Shown here: positions 22,648 to 33,296 of the stretch, in pieces
How the letters are laid out: the number at the start of each line of letters is the position of its first letter
Numbering within the stretch: position 1 is the stretch's first letter
NCBI RefSeq assembly: GCF_002072955.1
Contig: NZ_LPUF01000005.1
Span: 1-64,000 of the forward strand
Reading direction: 5' to 3'
Length of the DNA: 64,000 nt
From: Methyloprofundus sedimenti
Lineage (GTDB): Bacteria > Pseudomonadota > Gammaproteobacteria > Methylococcales > Methylomonadaceae
Program-made: the position numbers and the translations under genes
Notes under the pieces: generated by a model
Databases searched by the model: none
Told to the model about the DNA's origin: nothing
Seen by the model: only the letters and a program-made list of their open reading frames with translations

Positions 22648-23556
22648 TTATAGCTCGATATTCATATTGTCGAATGATACCTCTATACCGTGTTGGTTCA
22701 GTATAGCGCGTTCTTCAGATTCTTCATTTAGAATCGGATTAGTATTATTAATATGGATTAGAATTTTACGTGGCTTTTCTAAGGTATCCAAAAATTCGAT
22801 CATGCCATCTTTACCTGATTGAGGTAAATGACCAATTTTCCTTGCTAATAATGGGCGGCCAACAGATGCGAGTTCATCGTCCGTCCAAAATGTGCCGTCT
22901 ACCATTACGCAATCAGCTTCAGACATTGCTTTTTCTACATGGGATTCTATCGCGCCTAAACCGGGTGCATAAAAAGTTGTTTTACCCGTTGATTGTTGGC
23001 GAATAACCATGCCGATATTGTCACCTTCATGAGGGTCTTCTCTGTGCGGTGAATAAGGAGGTGCTTTACTTTTAAGTGCTAAGGCGGTGAACTCCAGGTC
23101 GTCAATATTAGGTATGGTAAAGGCATCCCCATTTAACGGAATAGAGTGATCATTAACACCACAAAAGTGATCCAGGATATTAAAAATTGGAAAGCCGGTG
23201 GTGAGATCTTGCTTCACCATCTCAGTACAATAAATATTCAGCGGATCGCCTTCGCGCAGTATGAGCAGCCCCGTTGCATGATCGATTTGAGAGTCAATGA
23301 TGACAATCGCTTCTATACCCGTACCGCGTACTTTGTTTTTGGGATGAATTTCTGGAAAATTTTCTAATTGCGCACGTACATCGGGTGAGGCATTAAACAA
23401 TACCCAGTGTTCACCATCTGATGAAACGGCAATAGAAGATTGGTTGCGTGTGCTGGCTTTGATGGTACCAGCTCTTACGGCTTTACAATTTGGGCAACTA
23501 CAGTTCCATTGAGGAAAGCCGCCGCCTGCACCTGAACCGAGAACTTTAATTTTCAT
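22648..23556 (-). CDS. pqqB: PqqB, metallo-beta-lactamase-fold PQQ synthesis protein
   Basis: PqqB is a hydroxylase of the metallo-beta-lactamase fold acting on the Glu-Tyr intermediate. The 302-residue length is typical. Visible features are [15 protein letters not shown] with a CSCPNC zinc site, [17 protein letters not shown], and the FYAPGLG and MVDGTFW stretches. It is the second gene of the pqq operon, 109 bases behind pqqA with a terminator-like hairpin between. Confidence 0.96.
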   Translation of the reverse strand: MKIKVLGSGAGGGFPQWNCSCPNCKAVRAGTIKASTRNQSSIAVSSDGEHWVLFNASPDVRAQLENFPEIHPKNKVRGTGIEAIVIIDSQIDHATGLLILREGDPLNIYCTEMVKQDLTTGFPIFNILDHFCGVNDHSIPLNGDAFTIPNIDDLEFTALALKSKAPPYSPHREDPHEGDNIGMVIRQQSTGKTTFYAPGLGAIESHVEKAMSEADCVMVDGTFWTDDELASVGRPLLARKIGHLPQSGKDGMIEFLDTLEKPRKILIHINNTNPILNEESEERAILNQHGIEVSFDNMNIEL

Positions 23557-23614
23557 ATTAGTCTAAGGTATCTGATTATTGAAGGAGTGAATGATACGGG
23601 ATAAAAAATCAGGC

Positions 23615-23647
23615 AAAAAAAAGGAGGCTTAATAAGCCCCCTTTTTT
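23615..23647 (-). terminator. Attenuator-like terminator between pqqA and pqqB
   Basis: GGCTT/AAGCC with a three-base loop is extended by two G-C pairs beyond one mismatch, then by six A-T pairs, so a T run follows the stem on either strand. Placed just after pqqA and before pqqB, it would end most transcripts after pqqA and let a fraction read into pqqBCDE. Such pqqA excess over the rest of the operon is known in other PQQ producers. Confidence 0.75.
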
Positions 23648-23665
23648 GATCATAAACCTTAAGTA

Positions 23666-23740
23666 TTAACGGTTATAGATGTACATTGTTACTTCAAAAC
23701 CAAAACGTAGGTCTGTATAAGCTGGTGTTTCCCATTTCAT
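23666..23740 (-). CDS. pqqA: PqqA, PQQ precursor peptide
   Basis: A 24-residue frame encodes the peptide whose Glu16 and Tyr20 become the PQQ backbone. Both are present in the conserved EVTMY motif, and the start MKWETPAYTDLRFGFE is typical. A strong ribosome site (GGAGGA, six bases before the ATG) precedes it. The gene is too short for ordinary gene finding but its identity is clear from sequence and from the adjoining pqqBCDE. It has its own promoter and is followed by a terminator-like hairpin. Confidence 0.97.
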   Translation of the reverse strand: MKWETPAYTDLRFGFEVTMYIYNR

Positions 23741-23778
23741 AAAATATCCTCCGAAGTTATATTTAATTCTTTTTTATG

Positions 23779-23834
23779 CTAGCTTGATCAAGAAAGCTAG
23801 GTCGAAGTATACGATGATCTGTTTTTTTACGCAA
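23779..23834 (-). promoter_or_regulatory. pqqA promoter with stem-loop at the predicted mRNA 5' end
   Basis: On the minus strand TTGCGT (23829-23834) and TATACT (23806-23811) are spaced by 17 bases, a good sigma-70 promoter. The expected start near 23799 falls at the first bases of a perfect hairpin, CTAGCTT/AAGCTAG (23779-23800). Such a 5'-terminal stem-loop could protect the mRNA. Promoter and hairpin are seen; stabilisation is inferred. Confidence 0.55.
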
Positions 23835-24005
23835 CTTAATTAAAACAGTTATCAAGAGCATAGATATAAGATTATAGCCTGTAAACTTTGTGGGGTTATC
23901 GTTAAGTGCTTTGATGATTTAGCTGATTAATACTTGTGTATAGATAAATAGAGCGTTATATTAAGGACTTGATTAAAATAATAAAAAGAGATAAGGGGAG
24001 TAGTT

Positions 24006-24215
24006 ATGGTCGGAGAAATCTTTGAGCTGGTTTTCTTTATGTGGGTTATTGCAATCTTTGCATTTGCTCCATTAGGTTATTTTATTTACATGTATACCAT
24101 GAAAAGCGGCGAACCATTTGGCGATATTGAACCTCACGGTGATAGTGAGTCCAAAGTTCTTGATTTGGCTGAAACGCTAATTCATAAAATAAAAGGCTTA
24201 ATAGCTAAAAAGTAA
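24006..24215 (+). CDS. Small membrane protein of unknown function, divergent from pqqA
   Basis: The 69-residue product has one long hydrophobic segment (about residues 6-30, ELVFFMWVIAIFAFAPLGYFIYMY), then a polar, acidic middle (GEPFGDIEPHGDSES) and a helical Lys-rich end (ETLIHKIKGLIAKK). A strong ribosome site (AAGGGGAG) precedes the ATG, which argues that it is real. I do not recognise the family. It shares a 265-base intergenic region with pqqA and is transcribed away from it. Confidence 0.6.
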   Translation: MVGEIFELVFFMWVIAIFAFAPLGYFIYMYTMKSGEPFGDIEPHGDSESKVLDLAETLIHKIKGLIAKK

Positions 24216-24223
24216 ACGTATAC

Positions 24224-24252
24224 ATGCAAGGGAGGCAAAGTGCCTGCCTTGC
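24224..24252. terminator. Hairpin between two converging genes
   Basis: TGCAAGG/CCTTGCA encloses GGCA/TGCC with an AAG loop. It lies just after the small membrane-protein gene and before the end of the converging moeB-type gene. Neither side has a strong T run, so termination is possible but uncertain. Confidence 0.4.
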
Positions 24253-24275
24253 AAATAACTAAAAATAAAAATGCT

Positions 24276-25025
24276 CTAGTTAGATTGATCTTTGCATGTG
24301 GGGCATTGATTATTTTTACGCAACTTCATTTCATTCCATTGCATCGATAAACCATCCAGTAACAACAATCTGCCCTTTAGAGATTCACCAATATTCATTA
24401 TTAATTTCATAGCCTCCATCGCTTGTATACTGCCGATAATCCCTGTTATCGGAGAAATAACGCCATTTGTCGCACAATTCTGTAACTCTTCACCACTTTC
24501 TGCATATAAACAATTATAGCAAGGGCTGTCATCGCCTGCTGCGAAAACGCTTACCTGTCCTTCGAAACGAATCGCTGCACCTGAGACAAGTGGCGTTTTA
24601 TGTTTTACACACGCACGATTAATTGCGAACCGAGTGCTGAAATTATCAGAGCAATCCAGCACTACGTCTGCTTTAGATACTTCCTTTGCTAATTGAATTC
24701 CTAGTAAACGTTGCTTAACAGCAATAACCTTCGTATCGGGATTAATTTTATTTAATGTTTGCCGGGTTGAAATGACTTTATCCGTCCCAATATCCGATGT
24801 GTAATGAGTGATCTGTCTTTGTAAATTGGATAAATCTACTTGATCATCATCATAGATGGTGAGTGTGCCAACGCCTGCTGCAGCAAGGTAAAGTGATGCA
24901 GGAGAGCCGAGACCGCCTGCTCCAATGATCAGTACCTGAGCATTAAGTAATTTTTCTTGTCCCTCTATATCTATTTGAGGAAGCATGATTTGGCGGCTAT
25001 AGCGTAACAGTTGTTGGTCGTTCAT
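24276..25025 (-). CDS. moeB: MoeB/ThiF-family adenylyltransferase (E1-like)
   Basis: Such enzymes adenylate the C-terminal glycine of a small sulfur-carrier protein (MoaD or ThiS) ahead of thiocarboxylate formation. The 249-residue protein has the nucleotide loop GAGGLGSPASLYLAAAGVG, the DDDQVDLSNLQRQ strand, LDCSDNFSTR, and the zinc cysteines CYNC and CPTC. CATNGVISPITGIIGSIQA is the crossover region with the conserved Cys. MoeB and ThiF cannot be separated by eye; the closing pattern favours MoeB or a dual-role enzyme. Its nearest neighbour is groES, read divergently 143 bases away. Confidence 0.85.
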   Translation of the reverse strand: MNDQQLLRYSRQIMLPQIDIEGQEKLLNAQVLIIGAGGLGSPASLYLAAAGVGTLTIYDDDQVDLSNLQRQITHYTSDIGTDKVISTRQTLNKINPDTKVIAVKQRLLGIQLAKEVSKADVVLDCSDNFSTRFAINRACVKHKTPLVSGAAIRFEGQVSVFAAGDDSPCYNCLYAESGEELQNCATNGVISPITGIIGSIQAMEAMKLIMNIGESLKGRLLLLDGLSMQWNEMKLRKNNQCPTCKDQSN

Positions 25026-25070
25026 ATTGCTGTGATCTTAAATGAGTAGACTGCAGATGATGCCACAAAC

Positions 25071-25098
25071 TTGACAGACTGCAAAAGCTGTTTATTAT
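25071..25098 (+). promoter_or_regulatory. groESL sigma-70 promoter
   Basis: TTGACA (25071-25076) and TATTAT (25093-25098) are separated by 16 bases. The start of the CIRCE operator overlaps the last base of the -10 box, so a bound repressor would block RNA polymerase directly. Confidence 0.7.
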
Positions 25099-25124
25099 TA
25101 GCACTCGAACTTAGTGAGTGCTAA
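25098..25124. promoter_or_regulatory. CIRCE operator (HrcA binding site)
   Basis: TTAGCACTC, nine bases, then GAGTGCTAA matches the CIRCE consensus exactly. It sits 44 bases before the groES start codon and next to the promoter. This implies HrcA repression of the chaperonin operon, possibly besides sigma-32 control; no hrcA gene is in the window. Confidence 0.95.
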
Positions 25125-25168
25125 TAATTTTTTTATTTTGATATTTTTTATTATTTTCAGGAGATGTT

Positions 25169-25456
25169 ATGAATATACGTCCTTTACACGACCGTGTGAT
25201 TGTTAAACGTGTTGCAGAAGAAACAACAACAGCAGGTGGAATTGTTTTACCTGGATCAGCAGCTGAAAAACCTAGCGAAGGTGAAGTATTAGCCGTCGGT
25301 ACTGGTAAAGTATTAGATAACGGTCAAGTGCATGAGTTGCACGTTAAAGTCGGTGATAGAGTGCTATTCGGTAAGTACTCGGGTAGCGAAGTTAAAATCG
25401 ATGGTGAAGAACTGATCGTTATGCGTGAAGACGATATTATGGGTGTTTTAGGTTAA
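25169..25456 (+). CDS. groES: Co-chaperonin GroES (Cpn10)
   Basis: This 95-residue lid subunit forms a heptamer that caps the GroEL chamber. Hallmarks are [14 protein letters not shown] at the start, the mobile-loop region [15 protein letters not shown] and the C-terminal [16 protein letters not shown]. An AGGAG ribosome site precedes the ATG. It is the first gene of the operon under CIRCE control and is followed by groEL after 58 bases. Confidence 0.97.
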   Translation: MNIRPLHDRVIVKRVAEETTTAGGIVLPGSAAEKPSEGEVLAVGTGKVLDNGQVHELHVKVGDRVLFGKYSGSEVKIDGEELIVMREDDIMGVLG

Positions 25457-25499
25457 GCCTGAATAATCTATAAAATTCATACTAACATTTAACAAATAA

Positions 25500-27164
<1,665 letters not shown>

Positions 27165-27197
27165 GCTTACACGCTTATTTGTCCCTTTTGCTTTATT

Positions 27198-27233
27198 AAA
27201 AAGCCCCTCTATCGAAAGGTAGAGGGGCTTTTT
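27198..27233 (+). terminator. Rho-independent terminator of groESL
   Basis: AAAAAGCCCCTCTA (27198-27211) pairs with TAGAGGGGCTTTTT (27220-27233) over an 8-base loop, with a G/C-rich core and a terminal T run. It lies 34 bases past the groEL stop codon. Confidence 0.92.
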
Positions 27234-27376
27234 AATGTCTTGAATTAAGTTGTGGCATTACATTCTGTCAGATAGGAATAAGAGTTAAATTTATGGGCTG
27301 TCAATAGCCGCGTGATTTTACGCGCTTTTCTGTACAACGAGATACTCGGTTTATGCCTTACGCCGACTGCGAAGGG

Positions 27377-27796
27377 TTATGTTAAACGTAACGGTATCTC
27401 AACAGGCTGTGTTCCATGCATTTGATAAGCACGTAATTCCAGGACGCCCTTGGTCTTTAGTGAGATGATAATGGTCAGTGCCTCGGGATAAGTACTTAGT
27501 TCTATATCAGTGTCAGATGGTATGGCCGGGGCTGTAGGGTGAGAATGATAGATAGCAAATAGCTGCTCATGATTATCACGCATTTGTGCCATTGCTTGAA
27601 TTTGTTGCTGTGCGTCAAGGTTAAAAAAACGTTCCGGCTGGTCTGCCGTATTTTTAATAGGGTAAACGCGGTAAGGCGTATTATTTTGACTACTGATCAG
27701 TCCGCAGACTTCCTGCTTAGATGTTTGCTGGGCATGGTGTAACAGGTTTTGTACAATCTTTCTCGGAATTGCAATTTCTTGGGCTTTTTTTGACAT
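27377..27796 (-). CDS. JAMM/MPN+ domain metalloprotease (Mov34/M67 family)
   Basis: This 139-residue zinc metalloprotease is of the type that cuts after the C-terminal glycine of ubiquitin-like sulfur carriers. The complete JAMM motif is visible: the Glu in EVCGLI and HSHP...PSDTD, giving H-x-H-x7-S-x2-D. It starts seven bases beyond the prmC stop on the same strand, so it is the last gene of the hemA-prfA-prmC run. The MoeB-type E1 gene lies on the far side of groESL, and the two could act on the same carrier protein. Confidence 0.85.
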   Translation of the reverse strand: MSKKAQEIAIPRKIVQNLLHHAQQTSKQEVCGLISSQNNTPYRVYPIKNTADQPERFFNLDAQQQIQAMAQMRDNHEQLFAIYHSHPTAPAIPSDTDIELSTYPEALTIIISLKTKGVLELRAYQMHGTQPVEIPLRLT

Positions 27797-27803
27797 GATA
27801 TTG

Positions 27804-28652
27804 TTACTTTAATGTTTGCCATTGCGCGTAGCTTATGCGCGGTTGATTTGATAAATCATGCAGGCATTGAATGTTCTGGTATTGATGTTTTTGTAATATA
27901 TTATGTACGCTCTGTTTTTGATCGTAGCCATGTTCAAGTATCAGATATCCGTTATTATTTAGATAGCGCTGGCTTTGTTTACTGATAAGCATAATATCTT
28001 GCAGGCCATGTTGTTCAGCTATTAGAGCACATTTTGGCTCATGGCAAACGTCTCCCAAATTTAAATGTGGATCATCTGGTGCTATATACGGGGGGTTGCT
28101 GACAATAAAATCAAACGATTCATCTGCGATTTGATCAAACCAGTTGCTTTGCAGAAAACGAATGCCTGAGGTGTGGTTGAGCAGGGCATTGTGCTGGGCA
28201 ATTTTCAGAGCTGCCGTGCTATTATCTACTGCTGTTACTTTAAGTTTTGGATATTCTGCCGCCAGAGTAATGGCGATAGCCCCTGAGCCTGTACCTAAAT
28301 CAATCAGTTTGGCGTTAGGTTTATGCTGAATAAGCTGCAGGCAGAGTTCGATCAATGTTTCGGTATCAGGGCGGGGAATTAGGACATTAGAATCTACATA
28401 AAAATATCGCGACCAAAATTCCCGTTTACCAATGATGTAGGCAATGGGCTGACCTTGCTGGCGTTGTTTAAGTAACTGCTTAAACTGCTCTAACTGCGTC
28501 CTGCTTAGTTGCTTTTCAGGCCAGGTGCGTAAATAACTGCGATTTTTTTCTAATACATGGCAAAGTAGAACTTCTACATCTAAGTCAGCTGAGTCTGAAA
28601 TGTTTTGCAAGGACAGTGCTGAACTTGTAAGTATTGATTGAATGTCTTCCAT
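27804..28652 (-). CDS. prmC: Release factor glutamine methyltransferase PrmC (HemK)
   Basis: PrmC methylates the glutamine of the GGQ motif in release factors RF1 and RF2 using S-adenosylmethionine. The 282-residue protein has an N-terminal helical domain, YIIGKREFWSRYFYV and PRPDTETLIE, the SAM motif DLGTGSGAIAITLA, and the catalytic NPPYI. It follows prfA, encoding its substrate RF1, after 100 bases on the same strand. Confidence 0.95.
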   Translation of the reverse strand: MEDIQSILTSSALSLQNISDSADLDVEVLLCHVLEKNRSYLRTWPEKQLSRTQLEQFKQLLKQRQQGQPIAYIIGKREFWSRYFYVDSNVLIPRPDTETLIELCLQLIQHKPNAKLIDLGTGSGAIAITLAAEYPKLKVTAVDNSTAALKIAQHNALLNHTSGIRFLQSNWFDQIADESFDFIVSNPPYIAPDDPHLNLGDVCHEPKCALIAEQHGLQDIMLISKQSQRYLNNNGYLILEHGYDQKQSVHNILQKHQYQNIQCLHDLSNQPRISYAQWQTLK

Positions 28653-28752
28653 TTTACGGATTTCTTCCTATTGCAGTTGACTCTTTTAGTTAGGCGCGCG
28701 GACTTAAGCGGTGAAGGAATAATTAAGTATTCGCAGCTTTAGTCGGCTCCCG

Positions 28753-29841
28753 TTAGCCTTCTTCACCTAACTGGGTTAGTAATTCTGCCTGGTGCTCATT
28801 GATCAGTGGTTGAATGACATGCTCTAGACTGCCTTGCATAATTTCATCAAGTTTGTATAAGGTCAGGTTGATTCGGTGGTCGGTTATGCGTCCCTGCGGG
28901 TAGTTATAAGTGCGAATGCGCTCGGAGCGGTCACCGCTACCGACTTGTAGTTTTCTGTTTTGTGAGTTTTCAGCATGTTGTTTTTCCTGTTCAGCCGATA
29001 GCAGGCGTGATTGTAAGACGGCCATCGCGCGGGCCTTATTTTTGTGCTGTGAGCGTTGATCCTGGCACTCGACTACGGTGCCTGTAGGAAGGTGAGTCAA
29101 ACGAATGGCCGAGTCAGTTTTATTGACATGCTGTCCACCTGCGCCTGAGGAACGGAAGGTATCAATACGTAAGTCACTTGGGTTAATGTCAATATTATCA
29201 ATTTCCAGAGCTTCTGGCATAACAGCAACGGTACAGGCAGAGGTGTGTACTCGACCTTGAGATTCAGTTTCCGGTACTCTTTGTACTCGGTGCGTACCTG
29301 CTTCAAATTTAAGCTGTGAATAAACATCTTGACCGGCGATACGCAGGATGATTTCTTTATAACCTCCGTGTTCGCCACGAGTTTCACTGGTTGTTTCTAT
29401 ATTCCATCCCTTATTTTCTGCATAGCGCATATACATACGAGTTAAATCTCCAGAGAAAAGCGCTGCTTCATCGCCTCCTGTGCCGGCGCGGATTTCCAGG
29501 TAAATATTACGATTATCGTTAGGGTCCTGAGGTAATAATAGAACTTGTAATTCGTGTTCAAGTTGCTCCTGTTGCTTCTTTGCTTCGGTTATTTCTTCTT
29601 TTGCCATGTCACGGATTTCAATATCTTCTTCATTGAGCATTTCCCGAGCACTACTGATGTTCTCTTCTGTGTCGATGAATTTTTTATAACAGTCAACTAA
29701 AGGTGTGATTTGTGCATATTCCTGGCTTAGGGTGCGAAACTTATTTTGGTCACTTTGTACTTCTGGTTGTGACAGCAGAGCGGCAATTTCATCAAAACGT
29801 TCGCTCAGGTTTTCTAATTTTGTTTTTATTGAGGCTTTCAT
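28753..29841 (-). CDS. prfA: Peptide chain release factor 1
   Basis: RF1 ends translation at UAA and UAG codons. The 362-residue protein carries the PxT-type anticodon-mimic tripeptide (PET in VPETESQGR) and the catalytic GGQ in [15 protein letters not shown]. The N-terminal coiled-coil region and the C-terminal [14 protein letters not shown] are also standard. It starts eight bases after the hemA stop codon on the same strand. Confidence 0.97.
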   Translation of the reverse strand: MKASIKTKLENLSERFDEIAALLSQPEVQSDQNKFRTLSQEYAQITPLVDCYKKFIDTEENISSAREMLNEEDIEIRDMAKEEITEAKKQQEQLEHELQVLLLPQDPNDNRNIYLEIRAGTGGDEAALFSGDLTRMYMRYAENKGWNIETTSETRGEHGGYKEIILRIAGQDVYSQLKFEAGTHRVQRVPETESQGRVHTSACTVAVMPEALEIDNIDINPSDLRIDTFRSSGAGGQHVNKTDSAIRLTHLPTGTVVECQDQRSQHKNKARAMAVLQSRLLSAEQEKQHAENSQNRKLQVGSGDRSERIRTYNYPQGRITDHRINLTLYKLDEIMQGSLEHVIQPLINEHQAELLTQLGEEG

Positions 29842-29849
29842 TTCATGTT

Positions 29850-31097
29850 TTATAGTTTGAAAATTTCACGGGCCGCTGCAATGAGGTCGTGACGTTCATT
29901 TTCGCTTGCTTTTCTAAGCTGGGTGCAGGGTGTGTGGATTAGCTTGTTAGTTAGCGTATGAGCAAGTTGACGCATAATCTGTTCGGGAGGGCCTCCGTTT
30001 TGCAGCGAAGCTAGTGCTTTATGCAGGCTTTCTTGTTGTAGTTGAGACGCTTGTTGACGATAATCAACTATAGTTGACTGTACTTTTTGGGCTTTCATCC
30101 ATGCCAGAAAATGCTCGACATTAGTATCGATAATTTCTTCTGCTTGTTCAGCAGCCTGACGGCGGGAGTTTAAATTGTCATTAATTATATTTTGCAAGTC
30201 ATCAACAGTATACAAAAAGACATCATTAAGCGTTTCAACTTCTGGCTCAATATCGCGCGGTACAGCCAGATCAACCATAAAAATGGGCTTATGTTTACGC
30301 TTTTTTATCGCACTCTCGACCAGACCTTTGCCTAGGATAGGTAGTTGGCTGGCTGTTGATGAGACGATAATATCTGCTTCTGCAATATGGAGAGGGAGCT
30401 CAGAAAGCGCTATTGCATAGCCATTAAACTGGCTGGCAAGGTTATGGGCTTTATCATAGGTGCGGTTGGCAATAATAATTCGACCAATACCATTCTGGTG
30501 CAGGTGGCGGGCGGTAAGCTCTATTGTTTCACCTGCACCGATCAGCACAGCGGTTTGTTCGCTTAAATTATCAAAAATTTGTTTACTAAGCTGGACTGCA
30601 GCGAAGGCAACGGAGACAGAGCTGGAGCCGATAGCTGTGTCAGTGCGTACTTTTTTTGCAGTGGAAAAAGTGTGCTGGAAAAGTTTTCCGAGGTTTTTGC
30701 CTAATGTGCCCGCTTGATTTGCCGTCTGATAGGCGGTTTTCATTTGCCCTAAAATCTGCGGTTCTCCAAGGATCATGGATTCCAGTCCACTGGCGACACG
30801 AAAAATATGCCGGATTAATGCGTTATCAGTATGTGCATAGAGAAATGGCTGGAATTCAGTCTGCTTTAGTTGGCGGTTACGAGAAATCCAGTCGATCACG
30901 GCCTCAATATTATTATCCTGAGTGGCGCAGTATATTTCAGTGCGATTGCAAGTTGATAGAATGGCTGCTTCGGATATGTGTTGTTGCTGGCATAGGTCTG
31001 TGACCGCATCGTACAATATCTCTGTCGGAAATGCTAGGCGCTCCCTGATTGAAACGGGCGCAGTAGTATAATTGATGCCTAGAGCAAGGAGTGTCAT
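29850..31097 (-). CDS. hemA: Glutamyl-tRNA reductase
   Basis: This enzyme reduces glutamyl-tRNA(Glu) with NADPH to glutamate-1-semialdehyde, the first step of tetrapyrrole synthesis, and so supplies haem and, through the genes at 8688-10501, cobalamin. The 415-residue protein has the nucleophile Cys in [11 protein letters not shown], the [15 protein letters not shown] segment, an NADPH domain ([16 protein letters not shown]), and [13 protein letters not shown]. It is the first gene of the hemA-prfA-prmC-JAMM run. Confidence 0.96.
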   Translation of the reverse strand: MTLLALGINYTTAPVSIRERLAFPTEILYDAVTDLCQQQHISEAAILSTCNRTEIYCATQDNNIEAVIDWISRNRQLKQTEFQPFLYAHTDNALIRHIFRVASGLESMILGEPQILGQMKTAYQTANQAGTLGKNLGKLFQHTFSTAKKVRTDTAIGSSSVSVAFAAVQLSKQIFDNLSEQTAVLIGAGETIELTARHLHQNGIGRIIIANRTYDKAHNLASQFNGYAIALSELPLHIAEADIIVSSTASQLPILGKGLVESAIKKRKHKPIFMVDLAVPRDIEPEVETLNDVFLYTVDDLQNIINDNLNSRRQAAEQAEEIIDTNVEHFLAWMKAQKVQSTIVDYRQQASQLQQESLHKALASLQNGGPPEQIMRQLAHTLTNKLIHTPCTQLRKASENERHDLIAAAREIFKL

Positions 31098-31568
31098 TTA
31101 TGCTGGATAGTTTAAGGTTAGCGAAGGTGCTTATATCATTGGAAATCGTTTATTCTAAGGAATTTTTGCTGGTAAGCCAAATGGAATAAAAAATCAATGT
31201 GTTTCGGTGCTGTTTGTAAAAAAAATCTAAGCCCCGGGAAAGTCGAAATTGTTCTGTTTATTGTTGTTTGAAACTGAGTTTGCATGAATATATGCGGGTA
31301 ATGTGGCAGTTATTAACATGCGGTGCTTGTGTGTAGGCTATATATTAATATGGGGCTGATTTTTTCATTGACGGTAGTCATGTAGGCGCGAAAAGGAGGC
31401 CGTATCAATATTTATATTTAATGCGTATAATTTACTTTGTGCATACAAGGCCAGTTCAAAGTTGTATTACCTGGGTCTGCGCAAATATTCTGGTGCCGAT
31501 AGCAACTCAAGCCTAAGCCAATATTTTTTTACAATGGATTTAGGTTAAATTTTAAGGAAATTTCATCG
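31098..31568. other. 471-base divergent intergenic region between hemA and the TPR lipoprotein gene
   Basis: The region carries promoters for both directions. For the plus strand a TATAAT box lies at 31426-31431 without a good -35 partner. The stretch 31190-31400 shows no convincing gene, ribosome site or strong hairpin. A purine-rich AAAAGGAGGCC near 31391-31401 resembles a ribosome site but no frame of useful length follows it. Confidence 0.4.
31152..31180 (-). promoter_or_regulatory. Candidate hemA promoter
   Basis: On the minus strand TTGGCT (31175-31180) and TAGAAT (31152-31157) are spaced by exactly 17 bases, 55 bases before the hemA start codon. It is a plausible sigma-70 promoter; no operator is evident. 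Confidence 0.45.
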
Positions 31569-33296
31569 ATGGTTTTAAAAGTAATGATGCTGCTAAGTTT
31601 TTTTATATTGTCAGCGTGTGTAACGAAAAATTCCCAAAGTTTAAGTAACCCGCCTGCAAAGGAAAATGAGCCAAAGCTAGTTAGTGTGGAGCAGCAGGAA
31701 AGAAAGACAGAAATATCTCCTGATGTTTTGTTTTTATTAATGACTGCTGAAATTGCAGGGCAACGTGGGCAATATGATCTGGCATTGGATGGTTATTTAC
31801 GGGCATCTGAACGCGTTAAGGATATAAATGTTATTCAGCGGGCGGCAAAAATTGCATTGTATTTACAGGATGATGTGAAATTAAAGCAAGCTGTGGATTT
31901 ATGGCTAGAAGAAGATCCGAATAGTCTGGAGGCTCGGTATCTGGTGGCTGTTGCAGCATTAAAATCGGGAGATCAGCAAGAAGCATTTAATAATATTGAA
32001 TTTATTCTGCTTAATGACGCAAGTAATTTTGATGACCATGCTATTTCTATGATTAAGAATTTATCTGATCAGCAGAGCATGACTTTAGCATATCAGGTAT
32101 TTTCTGAGTTAAGCGGTAAATATCAAGACAATGCCAAGCTGTATTTTATTCTGGCGTTGATGGATGTGCAGTCTCATAAAATAAGATCTGCGCAAATTAA
32201 TATCTCTCAAGCTTTGGAGCTTGAGCCACAATGGCAGAAAGCTTTATTGTTGCAAGCTCAACTCTATATTACGCAAGGAAAGTTTGCTGAAGCGACAGAT
32301 GTTTTACAGCAGATAAATAAGCTTGAAGAAAATGTGCAAATGCAAGAGCAAATAGCGCAGTTATTGATACAGCAAGGACGATTTTCTGAAGCAGAAACTA
32401 TTTTGCAGGATTTGATTGATAAATACCCTGAAAATAATGAGTTACGGTTTAAGCTCGCATTAGTTTACCTGCAAACTGAGCAGGAAGAATCTGCACGTAA
32501 TATTTTGCAGGATCTGGTCAATGAAAAAGACTATAAAGATAAGGCTTCATTTTATCTAGGCAGCATGGATGGCAAGGCTAAACGCAATGATGAGGCTTTG
32601 GTATGGTTTGACTCAATTGGTATCGGGCCGTATAAATATGAAGCAAGAATTAGTTCAATTTTGATTTTAATGGATGATAATCGCTTTCAGGAAGCTGGCG
32701 CAAGATTGATAAGTTTAAAAAAAGAGTTTCCAGAAAAAACGATGGACTTAGTCTTGGTCGAAGCGGAAATATATACCCAGCAACATTTATATCAGCAAGG
32801 TTTTGATGTGTTGACTGATGCACTACTAACTGAGCCGGATAATAAAAAGATACTTTATGCGCGAGCATTAATTGCTGAGAAGTTAGGCGAGCTACAAATA
32901 TTAGAAGATGATCTCAAATATATTCTGCAAAAGCATCCTAATGATGCTGATATTTTAAACGCTTTAGGGTATACCCTGGTGGATAAAACTACTCGTTATG
33001 AAGAAGCGCAAACCTATCTGGATAAAGCGATAGCAATTAAGCCTCATGAGCCTATTATTATGGATAGTTATGGCTGGTTATTGTTTAAACTGGGGCGGTT
33101 TGATGAGGCTAGAGAATACCTTCAACGTGCATATAATCTGGAGCCTCAGGCTGAAATAGCTGCGCATTTAGTTGAAGTCTTGTGGGCTTTGCAACACAAC
33201 AGAGAGGCGAAAGCACTACTAAGCAAGGCTATAGCAAAAAATCCTGATAATGCATTATTAATAGAACTTGAGGCGCGCTTATTGAGCGGTAATTAA
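31569..33296 (+). CDS. TPR-repeat lipoprotein
   Basis: The 575-residue product starts with a lipoprotein signal (MLLSFFILSAC, lipid Cys near residue 16). Almost the whole mature part consists of tetratricopeptide repeats, seen as recurring A-x3-Y/L and A-hydrophobic-x5-P patterns such as ALELEPQWQKALLLQAQLYI and AIAIKPHEPIIMDSYGWLLF. TPR proteins serve as assembly scaffolds. It overlaps the start of lolB by one base. This gene order (TPR protein, lolB, ispE) recurs in gammaproteobacteria, which suggests an outer-membrane role, but its partner is unknown. Confidence 0.85.
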   Translation: MVLKVMMLLSFFILSACVTKNSQSLSNPPAKENEPKLVSVEQQERKTEISPDVLFLLMTAEIAGQRGQYDLALDGYLRASERVKDINVIQRAAKIALYLQDDVKLKQAVDLWLEEDPNSLEARYLVAVAALKSGDQQEAFNNIEFILLNDASNFDDHAISMIKNLSDQQSMTLAYQVFSELSGKYQDNAKLYFILALMDVQSHKIRSAQINISQALELEPQWQKALLLQAQLYITQGKFAEATDVLQQINKLEENVQMQEQIAQLLIQQGRFSEAETILQDLIDKYPENNELRFKLALVYLQTEQEESARNILQDLVNEKDYKDKASFYLGSMDGKAKRNDEALVWFDSIGIGPYKYEARISSILILMDDNRFQEAGARLISLKKEFPEKTMDLVLVEAEIYTQQHLYQQGFDVLTDALLTEPDNKKILYARALIAEKLGELQILEDDLKYILQKHPNDADILNALGYTLVDKTTRYEEAQTYLDKAIAIKPHEPIIMDSYGWLLFKLGRFDEAREYLQRAYNLEPQAEIAAHLVEVLWALQHNREAKALLSKAIAKNPDNALLIELEARLLSGN

